Positions 48,293 through 60,645 of a stretch of DNA of 64,000 nucleotides are shown piece by piece (the stretch's first letter is position 1; every line of letters begins with the position of its first letter). The stretch comes from Datnioides undecimradiatus (lineage: Eukaryota > Chordata > Actinopteri > Lobotiformes > Datnioididae). The DNA lies in assembly GCA_008933995.1 (NCBI GenBank), contig WARS01000014.1, positions 8,169,192 through 8,233,191 on the forward strand, read 5' to 3'. The position numbers and the translations under genes are program-made. The notes below the pieces were generated by a model that had not been told where the DNA came from, did no database searches, and saw only the letters and a list, made by a program, of their open reading frames with translations.

Positions 48293-48298
48293 ATTAAA
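48293..48298 (+). terminator. Candidate poly(A) signal ATTAAA
   Basis: About 320 bases after the predicted stop codon at 47970, a plausible 3' end for the candidate gene. A common hexamer in AT-rich DNA, so weak on its own. Confidence 0.25.
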
Positions 48299-51279
48299 AA
48301 GTCCCACATTGTCTTTTACCATGTATTGCACTTCACCTATTCAGTTATAAGCTACTGGCCATACAATAGGAAGTTAGGTCTGTAGCAGCAAAGCCCCTCA
48401 GAGTATTAAACTGATTAAGGATGTGTTTAATTGCTAATGAATCCAAATGTATCCATAGAAGACAGAGTATCTAATTTCCTCTTTCAAACCTTTAATCATA
48501 TTTCTCAGTAAACTGGTAAAATATGCTGAGCAGCTGAGATATATTCACTTACTTTTGGTGCAAATTGAATTACGTTAAAGTCAAATGATGCCTCCTCGTC
48601 ATACTGCTGTAATGACTATTATTTTGTTTCGCTTTAGGAGAGAAGTGAAATTACCTTCCTGAATTGGCGGGATGCCGTTCACTGAATACACAACTAACCG
48701 GGGACATTTCCGCAGTGCTGTGGGGACATTTGCAACACGCACAAACAACGGGAACATAAAACCCACATCCTGTGTACTGTACGGTATGTGTCATACTGTA
48801 TGTGTGCTATTATTCACATGAAGCGCTTCCCAACATATCCTGGAGGCCAACCGTTTTTGCACCGCGGACTGCTCTGTCGCTCACATTATGCCATGTGGCA
48901 ACATTACGCTGAAACTCGAACAGGCTTTTCCGTGAAGGCCAGGATGAATGTGATGCAGTCAAGTGCTTTACCCCGGTCCTCTCCTCGCAGCCTAAAGGCG
49001 CTGCAAGAATATCGGGCTCAACGCTGTTTAATGTTTCATTCACCATCAGCTGACACGTTCGCCCTCTGGACATGTGAGGAACAACCGCACAAACTCCAAA
49101 GGAAGCAAAGAAAAAAGGTGGTAGAAGGAAGGTAGGTATGAATGCAAAAACTGGAGGGAAAGACAAACTGGGGAGATTTAGAGGAAGAAGAACATGTGAT
49201 TTTTGAAGGGAATGAGGAGCAGGAAGCTACGGTAGAGGTGGGAGAAGAAGCATTGCAAAGAAAAGACTAAGAGTGTGAGAAAAGACAGTGGAAAACAATG
49301 CTCGTAAAAGAGGGAATCCATTGAAAGGGACAGACAGAGATTCACAGAGATAAAAAGAGACTTAGTAGCAGTGGGATGCCACTGTTGTGCTGGTAATCTC
49401 ACTATGGAGATGGTTTGATTTGTGAAAATGGAGCTTTAGAAAATGTGACAATTTGACAGTAGCCTGGGGTAAGCAGTCTGGGGTAGCCACACTTTTTAAA
49501 GAGTGCCTCCTCTTTTCCTCTCCGGATTAAAAAGGCAGGACCTGCTAACCTGTTATATAAGCTAGCAGCACCGAGTGCGAGGCAGGCACTGAGACACAGA
49601 GGATGTCCATATCTGGAATAAAGGCAAACATGAAGAGATGAAATTGAGGAAAATTGGCTTCAAAAACTGTCAAGTACAATTTTTGTTCTATCTCTTCCCA
49701 TTTTGTTCTGTCTGACTTGAAAGCTGATACACTGAGTGGAGAGAATATAATGGAGCTTTGAATGGAAATGGGTTGCAGTCCCTATTACGCCAAGTCTTTG
49801 TACATCTATAACATATAATCATCTAATTGGAATGCACTCTGGTGTATTTCTAACCTCTTCCTTTTTCAATCTATCTGCCGACCCAAAAACACACTTTCCA
49901 CCCGCCGAGATAGCATTTTAGAATATTCTACACACAGCAAATTGCCAGGTCGATAGTTAAGTTAACCCCGAGGAACCAATTGGCTTCTTTCATTTCATTA
50001 AAGATCCCCCAGTTTCTTTCTCTGACTTACTGGTGGATTGTAATGCTGAGATCAGGTTTAAGGATCAAGTTAAACAAGAATTCTTATTTTCATACCTCCA
50101 TTGTTACGATTAAAGTAAAAGTGTTTTAAAAACTCTCTTTTTATTCTTTCTATTTTTACAAGTTGCTAAAATATAGACATTATTTGGGAAAAAGGTTCTG
50201 TTTTAGTTAACTTGAAGTAACCTCTGTAACTGTTAAGTCTGACATTACTTGTCAGTTCTTCTTTAACACTGTAATGTATTGCATTTTGAAGTTTTGTTAT
50301 TAAAGAAATGAAAAAAATACTAACAAGGAAAATGAAAAATGTTTTTTTCTACTTATTTACTTATTGATTTTTGTGGTTATGTTGGTTTTTGTGTTAATTT
50401 TGGTGTAATTTATATCTTTTTCCATTTTCTGACAATGCAGTTCAGTAGATTGTCCCTGTTGTGCAATGATCAATAACAATAATAATACTCATAATAATAA
50501 TAATGTAGCATATATGTAGAGCATCCCCAACATCATTGGCTAAATATCTGCTCCATATACTGCTCTTAATATCACAACAATGGGACAAAAAAACAGTGCC
50601 GACCATATTGAACCATGCAATGTCCCAGATTTTCTTAATGCACTGTTTGACTGCGTGTGCCTTCATTCAGTTGCTGTTTTGAAGCATTTCGTTGGCATTG
50701 TATGATCTTAGCAGAGGACGTTTCCCAAATTGAACAGAGAAAAAACAAAACAACAAAAGATGAAAAATGATCAGCTGTTCCATGAAAATGAGCTTTTTTT
50801 CAAATTGCACAAAACTATATGTAACATGCAAGTAAGATATGTAATGACACGAAGCCTGGAAATGGGGGGGTTAAAGGGTTAAACACACCATCTTTCACTG
50901 TTTTCTAAGCAGATTTGGACTTGTCACCGGTTTTCCATATGGCAAGCATCATTCTTTTATCCAGCCTGGACTTAGTGGATGAGATCATCCATTCACACAA
51001 AATCATCCCATTAATGCTGAAATTTCACCGCGGCTGAGGCCTGATTGGATTGTTCTAGTCTGAGTCAAGCTGTTCCATCTGGAGGAGTGCTAAACCAGTC
51101 CTATTCATGGATTTACCAGCCTGTGTTTAAACAGAGTCATCAGTGACTTTTCACTGTTTCGAGTCCAGACCGTGTCCTCAACCTTGTGACTGTAGTAAAC
51201 ACATGACAGAAAGGACACGGAAGCCATTGAGCGCAGGAGACGAACGTGCTCACTTGAACTCGGCATAAACACTAATGTC
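48299..51279. other. Unique non-coding DNA
   Basis: Frames of 115 and 118 codons on opposite strands at 48788-49166 overlap each other and resemble nothing known. 49085-49370 is purine-rich. 50100-50500 is AT-rich with an (AAT)n-like patch near 50476. No gene seen. Confidence 0.4.
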
Positions 51280-51555
51280 ACTGGGATAGCAATGCAAAGG
51301 ATTCAATTAACATGCAAATACAAGATATGCATCTCTTCATTTGAATTAAGTATTGACAATTATACCCTTCTAACTGGAGGACATTTTTGACCCTTTAAAC
51401 TCATGTAGTTACAATTAATTAAGAAAGATTTGACATGGCTGAGACCGCATGTGTCTCAGTTATTAATGTCAAACGGTTTTTGCCTTTCAAGTTTTAATTG
51501 AAAACGTGGAATTGCCCGACTTTCTAATTGTGGCTCCCGTGCTCCCATTTCAGGC
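51280..51555. promoter_or_regulatory. Candidate conserved non-coding element, POU/homeodomain-motif dense
   Basis: ATGCAAAGGATTCAATTAAC near 51291, ACATGCAAATACAAG near 51310 (octamer ATGCAAAT), TTACAATTAATTAAG near 51410, and GTTTTAATTGAAAAC near 51490. Adjacent octamer-like and TAATT cores over about 270 bases are typical of vertebrate developmental enhancers. Inference only. Confidence 0.35.
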
Positions 51556-52009
51556 GTGTGTGTGTGCATGTGTGTGTCTGTGCGCTAAGGGCTTCTGAAT
51601 AACATCATCTCAGCAGCATATTAATGTCAGTGATAAGTCAGGCTGTTAATGCTGCCTCTTTGAATAAAAAAAGGGGGGGAAAATCCAGCCTAAATATGAA
51701 TTCAGAGCAAAGTACAGTCTATATTGGGGGACACTTTTCTTCTCAGACTCTTTTATTCACTTCCACATTTCTGTCAATCAGCGGTGAGTGGCTGATTATG
51801 GAGATATCACGCCAGACGATTCAAAAGACATGCTAACATTACACATTTGAAGAACCGTAAGTGAAACACTTGAAGAGACGGCAACATTAAAATCCTTCAG
51901 CCGTGAAGTCAGACGCCATGTTGTTGTCACTGCAGCTAGTCTCTCATTAAGCTTCCCCTCCTGCCTTAAAGGTTGTGAGCCAAAAGAACTAACACCGCAT
52001 GGTTTGTTC

Positions 52010-52170
52010 AGTTTTTGTCATTAGATGGCCTAATGAAAGCATCACAGCATTAAATCAACTTGATAAGTTTGACGATCTTAAAACAATAATTCAATCAGCA
52101 ACTGTTACCTCGTACTGACGAGCCTAATTGGGCATATTAAATAATTGAGTACTTAACGGTTTCATTATCT
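52010..52170. promoter_or_regulatory. Candidate conserved non-coding element
   Basis: Cores GTCATTAGATGGCCTAATG, CAATAATTCAATCAGC and GCCTAATTGGGCATATTAAA follow each other within 160 bases without low complexity. Function is inferred. Confidence 0.25.
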
Positions 52171-52506
52171 TTGTTTTAAAGCTCTCCTTGTGGTTATAAT
52201 TGTTATAATTTTCATCAGAGTGAAGACTCATATAAAAGTTCAGAGAAACAGAAAAAGGTTTTAAAGAGGGTTGAACCAAACTAAAAAGAGAATAATAAAA
52301 ATAAAAATAAACAAATAAAATATGATAATGGGATGCTAACTTCTTAGTAAACCTCAGGACTTTTATTGAGCTCCTTATTTCTGGTTTAAAGTCTTGAAGA
52401 CATTCAGAAACAGTTGCAACTGTAAGCGGTAACTAGCTATTTTACAATAGCATCAATCAACTCTGAGCCACTTGGAGGTGGACACAAAGCCCGGGTATAT
52501 TACCAT
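52171..52506. other. AT-rich unique non-coding DNA
   Basis: An AAATAA-type A/T-rich stretch near 52290-52320. Nothing else recognised. Confidence 0.4.
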
Positions 52507-52560
52507 CCTGCTAAGCTACTAAAGCTAACGTGTTAACATGTTAGTGTTCTAATTTAGACG
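52507..52560 (+). repeat. Fragment of the GCTAACATGCTAAC-family repeat
   Basis: CCTGCTAAGCTACTAAAGC followed by TAACGTGTTAACATGTTAGT is the signature block of this family. Confidence 0.4.
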
Positions 52561-52929
52561 ACCAGCACGCACAGCATTCATTTTGTCTGTGGTCACTTGA
52601 TTAATGTAAGTAGTACTCAAGTGTTCACCCCCATCAGTTGCTCAACAGATAAATGACTTTTTTCATTAGCTAGCTAGTATCTTTGTCTGCTGTTTGGTGC
52701 ACTGGTAGCATACTGTGGGCTTGTCAGTGATCTGAAGTTGGCAACAGGTGATCAAAGTGGTGAGACTAAATCAAACAGCAAATCTGTGGAACGTAGAACA
52801 ATGACAAAGCTAAATGAGGACAAACACTGTGGAACTGTGTTGTAATTTCCTACATAATTGATCCTCTTCCGTGAGGTGCAATCATAAAAAATAAAAAAAA
52901 CAATCTGAAACTTCTAAACTTCGTGCAAC

Positions 52930-53245
52930 GGTGCTTTGGTTTTCAGGGGTTCTCTTTTCATCATGGCACAGTGCATTGAGGATGCGCAGATCTTTTTGGT
53001 TGCACCAACACAAATGTTGCTCCCTACCGGCCCTACTCACTAGATTCATTCAATTTTGACTCCTTTATCTTCTCTGAAATTGGGTTCACCACTTTGACAC
53101 AGTGGAGGAGATCCAGAGGACAAGATGCACATACTAGATGGAGCTTTATGAGGACTTCCATGAAACAACTCAAGTGTGACAGGAGCACTGGGAACTATAT
53201 CGCTGCACAAGGAGACTACTTTAAAAGGGCTGGCCACCAAATTAA
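52930..53245 (+). pseudogene. Mariner-like transposase C-terminal remnant, heavily decayed
   Basis: In the frame from about 53094 the text MKQLKCDRSTGNYIAAQGDY resembles the C-terminal end of mariner transposases (pattern F..W..RW.KCIAAQGDYFEG). Just upstream, another frame gives TLLPTGPTH and then SFDSFIFSEIGF, reminiscent of the family's PPYSPDLAPCDFFLFPKLK segment. The match is loose and spread over more than one frame, so it is an old broken copy if correct. No terminal inverted repeats were found. Confidence 0.4.
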
Positions 53246-53586
53246 AAACCAGGGATGGTTTTTATTTGTTATAGAAATTCTCAGAAAATATTCTGATGGA
53301 TCTTGTATTTTCATAAGAAAGAGAGGAGCTTTAAATTGATATGTTAGTTGCATCCATTTTTTACAGATGCAGTTCATTGAAGAGTCGCCCTGTACGCAGA
53401 AGAAAACAATTTTGAGGCATCAGCCAAATGTATTTTTTGGGCTATGTTCTACCTCCAACTGCAGTTCTTTTACTTTAAGTCAAATCTCTTCAAAATGTCA
53501 TAATGTGTGTCATTTTCTTTCTTTCATTATTCTTTCATTTCCTTGTTTTTACAAAGAAAGGGTATTTGTAGGAGATGAGCCAACTT

Positions 53587-53634
53587 TGCCTTCCAGGAAC
53601 TGTGCCTTCCAGGAACTGTGCCTTCCAGGAACTT
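53587..53634. repeat. Three tandem copies of a 16-bp unit
   Basis: TGCCTTCCAGGAACTG occurs three times in a row, with only the last base of the third copy changed. Confidence 0.95.
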
Positions 53635-56392
53635 GAAGGGTGTACATTTCCTGTACTCTTCCTGTAAGTTCTTGTTAAGGTGAAGCACGCGGACCAAATA
53701 GCAGAACTGTTACATGATCAGTGAAGGAAAACCAGCTGCCAATGTATTTGGCCTTGTTCTCATTTGTTGACAGCCCCTAAATGATCGTGGTAATGATCTG
53801 TTGATGTTAAACTGCTATACATAACACCTTTAACACCTCTGAAAAACAGCTCAGAAACCTGTCTGACCACTTTAACAGCGTGTCAACACATTAATGCACG
53901 GTCTGCTGGCTCACTTTGCAGCCCGCTTTAATTGGTTGGCACTTTGTGGGAACTTCCTCCATCTTTTCTTCAGTTTCTGTTTGAAGTCTTCTAATTTCTC
54001 AGAGGAACTGACTAGGACCCAGCGTGCTGTCTTTGTGGGAAATGAAAGTCTTGGAGAAGCCCAGAAAAATCTCTTGTTATTCTACCACTCTTATTTGTTT
54101 CTGTCTTAAAGTATGGTCTTTCTACACCATCTTCTCTATCTTTCTCCAGTCCTCTCAGCAGCCACTGTCTCACTTTTCTCACTTTTTCAATTCAGGGTCA
54201 AATTATAACCGCTCAGCTAACTTCATATCTTAACTCCACACAAGCCAATGGCCTGGCAGAGCAGTGTTTCTTTGAGAGGGTAGAGAAACAGCGGGCCGAG
54301 AGTGAAAAAGATCTAAAATGACAGGGCAGCGGAGAGACAGGAACAGATGAGCAGAGAGAAACAACAAAATGAGAAAGTTGAAGAGTTGCATTAGAGGAGA
54401 TGAAAAGTGATTTACTGGTTCAGAGAGTGTTGGGGCCCTTCTGTTGGTGGGGAAATGGCTTGGTGCCGCTAACGCTGTGTGTGTGTGTTACTTTGATAAT
54501 GTGTTTGTGTGTCCCTACCCATATGCATGTGCTTCTTGGTTTCCCTCCCTGTGTGTTTGTTATACCGAGATCATGCTAATCAGCGCTGTTTGGGACTTGC
54601 AGTGAGAGATATTCATCTGGACGTGGCTCTAATTATCTCCGTGGTGATTTTCACCAAGTGGTTTTCGGTTTTGCTGCTTGGTATGTGGCATGTTTGTGTG
54701 CGAGAGTGTTTGTGAGGGAGGCAGCTCTGTTGCTCTTAATCTTCTCTCACTGTTTCTTCTTTTTTTTTCTCTTTTTTTGATTAATGAGATTCCAATCAAC
54801 TGTGTCTGGACAACAGATACCCCCCACAACAAAGAGTTCTCAAAAAGGTGGGGGGTGGGGGTGTCACATGGGGAACTTAAGTAAAGTCATGAAGAGAAAA
54901 AAGAACGAGAGCCTTTGAGAGAGAAAGAGAGACAGTGAAAAGTAGATTTGCCTTTTGAAACTCTTTAATGAAGCTCCTGCTGAAAAGGCGAGGAAGAGAT
55001 GAACACGCACAATGCCTGGCCCGACTGTCTTTAAAAGATCTCAAAACCAAATCCACCCACAATCATGCACACTTGCTCATAGTCACCTTCCACCTCCCTG
55101 TCCCACTAGAGCTGAGAGATAGAGGGAGGTGAAGAGGCATAATACCAACACACATCTGATATCTTTCAACATAACCCATACAAGCATTCCAAAAATGACT
55201 CCAGTGTTGTCTGATTTGTTGTTCCTGGGGTTTAAGGTTTGCTAGACATCTAAAACTACTCTGTAAAGACTGGTTGTGGTTTAATGAAAACAGTCTTTAT
55301 TGTTTTGTGGAAACTGAAAATAGCAGTCAACAAGGATTAAGTCTCCTGCGTTTAAACCCCACCATCCACCCCAATGACCTATCTAAGAGGCCTATCCTTC
55401 TTGTGGTCAAATAACAACACCGTGATACTCCTGATAGCTCATGTCTTACATCAAATACACATTGAATAGGCCAGTGACATCACACCTAGCTAGCCTGATT
55501 CCAGACTTCCTCAGCTGAAACCATATGCAGCTTGTTTATTAGGCTTGGTGGTGCCCTCATTATGCTGGGGAAACGATGGACCAATTAGAGCTGTATATGG
55601 CTAACTAGCTACCAAGCCTTCCAAACTAAGCACTTTGCTTTGATTGCCACGAAAATACATTAGAGACTACCCATGTCTCTGGAGGCCCTTATTCTGAAAC
55701 CCTGATTGTCCCAGAACTGTCCAAACACACCAAAAACCCATTTATACGACAGCCCATTATTCCGAAAACAAAAGCCCATTCCTCCAAAAGCCAATTGCTA
55801 TGAATATTCACACACTCTGTGGAGTTTTAGGACTTTTGATATGATTTTGGCAACAAAACTGCTCGGTTAAATTAGAAAAAGATTATGCTTTGAGGTCAAA
55901 TAAGTACATTAGCAGGGCAAATTATGTCAATCAAAAAGTCAGGACATTTCAACTAGAATTTGCTCCTGATGGTTAGCCAGTGCCTTGCATGGCTTTAAAA
56001 CAATGAGCCAATGAGAAGCAAACTATAAAGCAGCTTTGGATAAATTAATATAAACAGGTACAACAGCTCAGGTTTAATACGAAAATGATGTCACGAAGAG
56101 ACAACGACAAAATGTGATGAATCTGAGAAGTGAAACAAAATGGCTTTTAGGGCTGATTACTATTATTCTAACATTCTAGCCTTGAATAACAGCCGCGTAT
56201 ATTACAAGAAGCACACCAGCAAACCGCAACAAAAGACTGTCGAAAAGCTCACACTTTTAAATATTTTGTCCATTAACTATACAAATCACATAATTTACAT
56301 AATGGTTGACTGCTTCCCAAAGTATAGCTTTAAGTTGTTGTATTATTCTCCTGCTATGCCTGTATTTATCTCTTTTCTTTTCCTCTCCTATT
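53635..56392. other. Non-coding DNA
   Basis: No gene recognised. A TTTTTTTTCTCTTTTTTTG patch near 54761 and a GGGGGTGGGGGTG patch near 54850 are the only simple sequences. Confidence 0.4.
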
Positions 56393-56420
56393 TAGATAGA
56401 TAGATAGATAGATAGATAGA
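56393..56420. repeat. (TAGA)7 microsatellite
   Basis: Seven perfect tetranucleotide units followed by TGGATAGG. Confidence 0.95.
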
Positions 56421-56894
56421 TGGATAGGGATGCCTTTTGTGTGGTCATTTCCAGTAAAAACTGATCACATGCAGATGACACCCAGTTTCCAAGAAGAGAG
56501 CACATTGATTTCAGGCAACATGGGAAACCAGTTATACGTTGAGCCTGGGTTGCAGTTAAGCACACTATGCTCCCTTTAGCTCACTCCCTAAGACAACTCA
56601 GTTGATGCCATAATATACTGCACCAGAGAGAGTAAATCCCTGTCTTCTCGCAGGTTACTTCTAACAAGTTGGAAACTGTAAAAACACTTGAGTAGACTGG
56701 GGAGAAAGGAAGAGAGAAAGTGGCTAAAGAGAAGATATATTAAGATTAAAAAGCACCACACTGGTCTGCTGATTATTTTGCTCTTATCTCCATTTTCCAA
56801 AGTAATAATCTGGAAATCACACAGCTATTATGCCTCACCAGCACCATCCCCCCTGTAAGAAGCAAACACCCACAGGACTGTAGCCTAGGAGGGA

Positions 56895-57095
56895 GATCTG
56901 TCATCCGGTAATCCCAGCTCCTCCAGCCACATGTCAGAGTGTCCTTGGGCGAGACACTGGGCAGCAAGGTGCTTGTAACGGGCAGGCCAGAACTGGCAAT
57001 TGCGCCACTGGTGTGTGATTGCAATGAATGGGAGGCGAACTGTAAAGCACTTTAAGGTGTAAGAGAGTTACGCAAGTGCTGGACATTTCTAATCC
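56895..57095 (+). repeat. Dispersed teleost repeat, TCCTTGGGC.AGACAC family
   Basis: GAGTGTCCTTGGGCGAGACA, then GCCACTGGTGTGTGATTGC, then AATGGGAGGCGAACTGTAAA and GCACTTTAAGGTGTAAG follow the order of a common fish interspersed repeat that normally ends AAAGCGCTATATAAAT. Its class is uncertain to me; SINE or a non-autonomous element are both possible. Confidence 0.6.
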
Positions 57096-57504
57096 ACTTA
57101 CTGTATCTTTAAAGACACTGTATCTACTGAGAGAGACGGACTTCTTTAACAACAATTAATTTCTGTAATTAAAATTTGCTCTTATCTCAAACCTTTAGTG
57201 TTTATCATCTTAACAAATGAATCAGCCGTTTGCAACACTGCATCCTTTGGCTTTTATCTGCTGTTTTTGCGAAAGGCAAGATCATTAGGGTTTGCTGTTT
57301 TGGTGCTGTGGGGGTTCACTTGATGGTTGCAGTAAATGTGATCAGAAATGCTGGTATTATGAACATCAGAACATAAAATTTGTCTTTGATGTTGTTATCT
57401 TCAGCTCGGATTTGTCACAGTGAATGGGTTGGGGCATCTGTATGTAGGGTAACAGTACTACAGGTCTGCAGCTAAACTAGCGGGTTAGGGTGGCTTTACA
57501 TTTG

Positions 57505-57650
57505 CTAAATGCTGGAGTTGGCATACTAACGTGCTGACACTGACAATGCTAACATCTTGATCCTTAGCAGGTGCATTATTCAACATGCTTCTCATCTTAT
57601 TTCAGCATGTTAGCATGTTAACATTAGCTAATAAGCACTAAATGGACTCT
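57505..57650 (+). repeat. GCTAACATGCTAAC-family repeat, proximal part
   Basis: ACTGACAATGCTAACATC, CAGCATGTTAGCATGTTAAC and ATTAGCTAATAAGCACTAAA appear in family order. Confidence 0.55.
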
Positions 57651-58384
57651 AGTATTCAAAACATTGGCTGGTGTCATACGTCACAATGAAGCCAGTTGCA
57701 AAACCAGACCATTTTTCAAAAGCACATTGTGTGTCATGACAGGACAAGATGGGTAATGAGCCATGTAATTGACACAGTTTGATGATTTGATACAAACTGT
57801 GCTGTCTGGATTGGTGTTTTATACCAGTTACTCAACTTTGCCCGAATAAAACAGGCAAAAATGACTTGCTTGGATTTAATGGATTTTGGATTTAATTACC
57901 TCTAAGCTGTACCAGCTACCAACAAGTCATAACATCCACTGAATGGCTTCACCTCCCAATCAATAAGAACAAGGTGCAGGTCTTACCTGAGAACTAATGA
58001 AGTTGACCAGTTTCCTGTAGTCCCATTCACGAATGGACAGTTTGGGGCCAGTCTGCTCCCCTTCTCCTCTCCTCTGTACACTGAGCTTATCACGTTTCAT
58101 TTATCTTAACAAACAGACACAGACACCAAACCAAATTACCTAAGGGATGAGTGTTCTCACTGATTGTCCATCACAGTCTTAATGAAAAGTTGCTCTTTGC
58201 ATTTACCTGCCACAGGCCATTGTCGTCTCTGGCCCCTCCTGTAGATCCGTGGTTTACAGTCTGGGCCCTTTTGTTCAACGGGGTCACAGTGGCTTCATCA
58301 GTACTGTAGGTCCTCCACAGAATTGGCGTTTGCCGCAGAGTCTTGACACTAAACCCAGAGATTCTTCTGTTGATCATCCAGCGC
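57651..58384. other. Unique non-coding DNA
   Basis: No gene recognised. The 68-codon minus-strand frame at 58171-58377 has no known domain. Confidence 0.4.
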
Positions 58385-58490
58385 CTTCATGGTAGCTCAC
58401 AGCTGCAGGTATTTGAGTGTTTGTTTGAATGACAGGCAAATTGTGAAGCACTTTAGCTAAAAGTGCTATATAAATAGTCCATTTAACGTC
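58385..58490 (+). repeat. Second TCCTTGGGC-family copy, 3' part only
   Basis: TCATGGTAGCTCACAGCTGC, GAGTGTTTGTTTGAATGAC, TGTGAAGCACTTTAGC, AAAAGTGCTATATAAATAG and TCCATTTAAC match the end of the same fish repeat that lies 1.3 kb upstream. Confidence 0.6.
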
Positions 58491-59812
58491 CAAATGGGTC
58501 GGAAATATCAACAGCATTTATCATAGCTGTGCAAGTCAGCTGTGTGGGTAAACTAGGAAGAAAAAAAAAACTGCCTTTACCAAGCTCCCAAAGGGATATG
58601 ACAGCGTGTCCAACCTAAATTAAGGAATCACTTCATGTACGACTGCACTTCATGTACATCAGCTCTTTCATTCCATCAGAAACAGTTGGTAACATTTGTT
58701 CGGCGCTTCTTAATATCCCTACTACTACCTTTTGCATAGATTGGACATGGAAACACCTCCATTGCTAATCACTCCCCAAACATTAAACACCTCAATTAAT
58801 ATGAACACACTACATTCCTTATCTCTTGCTCCGTATTATCTCAGGTGGCCAGATTAATGTTTTGTGCTGAACTTATGCACAGTACCTTACCTAATCCCTC
58901 CTATTAAATTCCAGTCTCCTTGTAAAGGAAAGCTATTACATTGTTAATGATGAGTCATATGAGTAAAACCTTTAAAGTGCAAGAATGAGCAATTCCGCTT
59001 TGAGAATGAGGCGCATTAAAAGTTGAACAGACAGGGTGTTGCAGGCTTTCCTGCTAACGCTCATGCAGTCATAATTAGATGCTGTAAAAATAAAGTGCTG
59101 CCTGTCCTGTAAAGAGTAATAGTGCATCAATTCAGGCTGTATTAAGAAAAGAGGGTTCACACTTGCAGCCACTTGTTTGAAACTGAAATTTTAAAAAAAA
59201 GAGCTCAACACAGTAACAAAAGTTCATTATTTATCTAAAAATATGATCCGGATACAAAACCAAATAAACATGAGTATGTGAAAGAATTATTAGCAATTTA
59301 CATATTTAATGTTACCAGAGGCTTACACATTCCAATTAGCATGAGCTCTGCATCTACTATTTTGTCTAGTGTGTGGATTCAAATGTATCTGTTGCTTCTC
59401 CTGCGTCAAATTATGCATACATCTAAAAACCACTCCAGATCATGCATATGCATGCTAAACCATCGCACACCAGGTTTTTACCCAAGATCCTGATGTGAAA
59501 GTCTTACATTTTGCAGACAAATGCAGCAAGTCAAGGACAAAACCATGTAGCTGGGTGTATTTTTTTAATATGCATCTGCTTGCAGGAACCCATGTTTTGC
59601 TTTTGGGTTTACTGCAGCATCTTTTGAGACCTCTGCTGCCCACTGGTCTTGGCAGGGATTCAAATAGGTTTGGTGTTGTGCTTCATAGACGGCACAAAGA
59701 ATGGTGATGTAACTTTCCCTCATGGCTAGCTAGCCGCCTAGCCACATCCACGAACAACAGCAAATGAAAAATGAAAAAGCCACATATTTCTGTAGGGGAA
59801 AAAAATTTAGTT
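58491..59812. other. Unique non-coding DNA
   Basis: No gene or repeat recognised. Confidence 0.4.
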
Positions 59813-59825
59813 TTAATTAATATTA
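59813..59825. repeat. Left target-site duplication of the LINE
   Basis: TTAATTAATATTA, identical to 61010-61022 on the far side of the element. Confidence 0.9.
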
Positions 59826-59829
59826 TCCA

Positions 59830-60265
59830 TCCATCTTCTGCTTATCCAGGGCCGGGTCGCGGGGCAGCAGCTTGAGCAGGGATGCCCAGACTTCCCTCTC
59901 CCCAGACACTTCCTCCAGCTCTTCCGGGAGGATCCCGAGGTGTTGCCAGGCCAGTCGAGAGACATAGTCCCTCCAACGTGTCCTGGGTCTACCCCGGGGC
60001 CTCCTCCTGGTGAGAAATGCCCGGAACACCTCCCCAGGGAGACATCTGGGAGGCATCCGAAACAGATGCCCAAGCCACCTAAGCTGGCTATCACGAAGGG
60101 TGCGCCCTGCCACCCTGCGGAGGAAACCATGGTCATGACCCAAAGCTCATGACCACAGGTAAGAGTAGGAACGTAGATTGACCGGTAAATCTTCACCACG
60201 ACGGAACAGTACATTGACCGCATTACTGCAGCCGCTGCACCGATCTGTCTGTCAATCTCACGCTC
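59830..60265 (-). pseudogene. LINE ORF C-terminal region, with small deletions
   Basis: MEREIDRQIGAAAAVMRS, IYRSIYVPTLTCGHELWVMT, then in another frame GFLRRVAGRTLRDSQLRWLG, HLFRMPPRCLPGEVFRAFL and RPRGRPRTRWRDYVSRLAW, closing with WASLLKLLPRDPALDKQK. This is the region after the reverse transcriptase domain in RTE-clade fish LINEs. Compared with the remembered consensus, short internal pieces are missing after SVVVK, after ELWVMT and after TLRD, one of which shifts the frame. Confidence 0.8.
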
Positions 60266-60284
60266 CATCCTTTCCTCACAGCCC

Positions 60285-60645
60285 TTAGCAAAGGGCCCCG
60301 GACCCCATACTCCCGAAGCACCTCCCACAGAATGCCACAAGGGACACGGTCGAATGCCTTCTCCAAGTCCAAAAAACGCATGTGGACTGGCTGGGCAAAC
60401 TCCCATGAACCCTCAAGCACCCTGTAGAGAGTGAAGAGCTTGTCCAGTGTTCCACAGCCAGGACGAAAACCGCATTGTTCCTCCTGAATCTGAGGTTCGA
60501 CTATTGGCCGAATTCTCCTCTCCAGTACCCTGGAATAGACTTTCCCGGGAGGCTGAGGACTGTGATCCCCCTATGGTTGGAACACACCCTCCGGTCCCCC
60601 TTCTTAAAAAGAGGGACCACCACCCCAGTCGCCCAAACCAGAGGC
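60285..60645 (-). pseudogene. LINE reverse transcriptase, fingers/palm fragment
   Basis: On the minus strand: GVVVPLFKKGDRRVCSNHRG, then ITVLSLPGK, a one-base loss relative to the consensus GKVYSRVLERR, then IVEPQIQEEQCGFRPGCGT, LDKLFTLYRVLEGS and RFLDLEKAFDRVPCGILWEV, ending GPLLRAV. FRPGCGT and LDLEKAFDRVP are conserved reverse transcriptase motifs, the latter including a catalytic Asp. After GPLLRAV the sequence jumps to MEREIDRQIGAA, so about a hundred codons with the second catalytic Asp pair (YADD) are lost. Confidence 0.85.

Noticed and set aside
48788-49166. Overlapping 115- and 118-codon frames on opposite strands
   Set aside because: Neither resembles a known protein; mutual shadows in unique DNA.
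59813-60406. 197-codon minus-strand frame as a novel protein
   Set aside because: Its first part is LINE sequence and the rest is the same LINE read out of frame after small deletions.
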